NCBI RefSeq assembly: GCF_003332275.1
Contig: NZ_QOVA01000003.1
Coordinates: forward strand, 1-64,000
Reading direction: 5' to 3'
From: Edaphovirga cremea
GTDB lineage: Bacteria; Pseudomonadota; Gammaproteobacteria; Enterobacterales; Enterobacteriaceae
DNA length: 64,000 nucleotides
Program-made: the position numbers and the translations under genes
The notes under the pieces: model-generated
Databases searched by the model: none
The model's input: the letters and a program-made list of their open reading frames with translations, nothing else
Told to the model about the DNA's origin: nothing
Part shown: positions 62,687 through 64,000 of the stretch, piece by piece
How the letters are laid out: the number at the start of each line of letters is the position of its first letter
Position numbering within the stretch: the stretch's first letter is position 1

Positions 62687-64000
62687 ATGGAAATCTTTTT
62701 TACCATCCTCATTTTGATTCTGGTGGTGTCGCTCTCTGGGGTGGTCACCAGAATGTTGCCCTTTCAAATACCGCTTCCTCTCATGCAAATAGCCGTCGGG
62801 GCTCTTCTCGCCTGGCCAAATTTTGGTTTGCATGTCGATTTTGATCCTGAGCTGTTTCTGGTGCTGTTTATCCCGCCCCTGCTGTTTGCCGATGGTTGGA
62901 AGACGCCGACGCGTGAGTTTTTGCACCATGGGCGTGAAATACTTGGATTGGCGCTGATGTTGGTGTTGCTGACCGTTGTCGGCGTGGGTTATCTCATCTA
63001 TATGATGGTGCCAAATATCCCGCTGGTGGCGGCGTTTGCCCTGGCGGCCGTGCTTTCACCTACTGATGCCGTGGCGCTGTCCGGTATTGTTGGCAAAGGG
63101 CGTATCCCGAAATCCATCATGGGAGTACTGGAAGGCGAGGCGCTGATGAATGACGCCTCTGGTCTGGTCTCGTTGAAATTTGCTATCGCAGTGGCGATGG
63201 GAACAATGGTGTTTACCGTTTCCGGTGCGACCGTTGAATTCCTGAAAGTGGCGATTGGTGGCCTGCTGGCGGGTGTTGCGGTGACCTGGCTTTACAGTAA
63301 ATCGCTGCGCATCATGAGCCGCTGGAGCGGTGATGATCCCGCCACGCAGATTGTGTTCCTGCTGTTGCTGCCTTTTGCTTCTTACCTTATCGCTGAACAC
63401 ATTGGCGTTTCCGGTATTCTGGCGGCGGTGGCTGCCGGTATGACCATCAGCCAGTCCGGTGTTATCCGCAATGCACCGCTGGCCATGCGCCTGCGCGCCA
63501 ACAGCGTTTGGGCGATGCTGGAGTTCGTGTTTAACGGCATGGTGTTTATCATGTTGGGATTGCAGTTTCCGGGGATACTTGAGAACTCGATTATCCAGGC
63601 GGAAAACGATCCTACGATTGCCACCTGGCAGTTGTTCACCGATGTCGCGATACTCTATTTTGCGCTGCTGATGCTGCGATTCGTCTGGTTATGGTCGATG
63701 AAGAAATTCAGTAACCGGGTGCTGAAAAAGAATCCTTTGATGTTCGGCAGCTACAGCACCCGTGAATTGTGGGTGGCCTCTTTTGCTGGGGTGCGCGGTG
63801 CGATTACGCTGGCCGGTGTGTTGTCCATTCCTCTGTTTCTTACCGATGGTTCAGCCTTTCCGTCACGTTATCAACTGGTATTTCTGGCGGCGGGAGTCAT
63901 TCTGTTTTCGCTGATTGCCGGGGTGATCGCGCTACCATTGCTGTTGAAAGGCGTGGTGATTGCCGATAATTCGGTATACCGCGAAGAGGAGCGGATGGCT
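62687..64000 (+). CDS. yjcE: Na+/H+ antiporter, CPA1 family (partial, runs off the window)
   Basis: The frame from ATG 62687 (AAGGAAAGC upstream) is open to the last base, giving 438 residues without stop. It starts MEIFFTILILILVVSLSGVV and has about 12 membrane helices with CPA1 hallmarks: FIPPLLFADGWKTP (about 63-76), AALAAVLSPTDAVALSGIVG-type helix 4 (here FALAAVLSPTDAVALSGIVG) and EGEALMNDASGLVSLKFAIA with the conserved ND pair (about 147-166). It is the YjcE homologue, as its place after ghxP also indicates. The C-terminal part lies outside. Confidence 0.93.
   Translation, partial: MEIFFTILILILVVSLSGVVTRMLPFQIPLPLMQIAVGALLAWPNFGLHVDFDPELFLVLFIPPLLFADGWKTPTREFLHHGREILGLALMLVLLTVVGVGYLIYMMVPNIPLVAAFALAAVLSPTDAVALSGIVGKGRIPKSIMGVLEGEALMNDASGLVSLKFAIAVAMGTMVFTVSGATVEFLKVAIGGLLAGVAVTWLYSKSLRIMSRWSGDDPATQIVFLLLLPFASYLIAEHIGVSGILAAVAAGMTISQSGVIRNAPLAMRLRANSVWAMLEFVFNGMVFIMLGLQFPGILENSIIQAENDPTIATWQLFTDVAILYFALLMLRFVWLWSMKKFSNRVLKKNPLMFGSYSTRELWVASFAGVRGAITLAGVLSIPLFLTDGSAFPSRYQLVFLAAGVILFSLIAGVIALPLLLKGVVIADNSVYREEERMA

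Overview
The window is chromosomal DNA from a Gram-negative enterobacterium (order Enterobacterales). Almost every long gene is a close relative of its E. coli K-12 counterpart, and the order follows the E. coli metA to yjcE segment: rrn tail, metA, aceBAK, iclR, metH, yjbB, lysC, pgi, yjbEFGH, psiE, malGFE, malK-lamB-malM, ubiCA, plsB, dgkA, lexA, yjbJ, zur, dusA, pspG, qor, dnaB, alr, tyrB, yjbQ, uvrA, ssb, ghxP, yjcE. The insertions and losses relative to E. coli (DASS transporter, phosphonate-type ABC cluster, panS, PheC-like protein, GST; no dinF, soxRS or xylE here) suggest a Yersiniaceae/Pectobacteriaceae-like genome rather than Escherichia. The genus cannot be fixed from this sequence.

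Layout: 1-222 is the 3' end of a ribosomal RNA operon (last bases of 5S rRNA plus two terminators). 401-11406 holds methionine genes (metA with MetJ boxes, metH) around the glyoxylate-bypass operon aceBAK and its repressor iclR. 11448-19292 is an accessory block: a DASS carboxylate transporter, a four-gene ABC importer (binding protein, two permeases, ATPase), and the phosphate transporter homologue yjbB. 19371-23424 carries an orphan fimbrial-adhesin-like gene, panS, and lysC with its lysine riboswitch. 23648-30211 holds pgi, the yjbEFGH exopolysaccharide operon and psiE. 30345-39028 is the complete maltose transport locus, with malEFG divergent from malK-lamB-malM. 39267-51761 is housekeeping (ubiquinone, phospholipid, SOS, zinc, tRNA modification, replication, alanine racemase). 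51831-58905 has a PheC-like periplasmic protein, tyrB, yjbQ, yjbR and the divergent SOS pair uvrA/ssb. 58906-64000 holds a decayed signalling gene, a GST, the purine permease ghxP and the start of a Na+/H+ antiporter cut by the window end.

The most informative theme is gene decay beside intact neighbours. The ABC importer keeps a GntR/HutC-type operator, but only the last 58 codons of the matching UTRA-domain regulator and an out-of-frame N-terminal piece of an alkaline-phosphatase-superfamily gene remain. The malK operon begins with an internally deleted GH13 glucosidase-like gene that overlaps malK by 8 bp and has lost its catalytic core. An MHYT/EAL cyclic-di-GMP gene is reduced to about 410 bp, and an amino acid permease to its last 68 codons. 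In addition, at least seven intergenic spacers carry short tandem duplications of 10-19 bp (two to four copies). I saw no prophage, insertion sequence, CRISPR array or tRNA gene.
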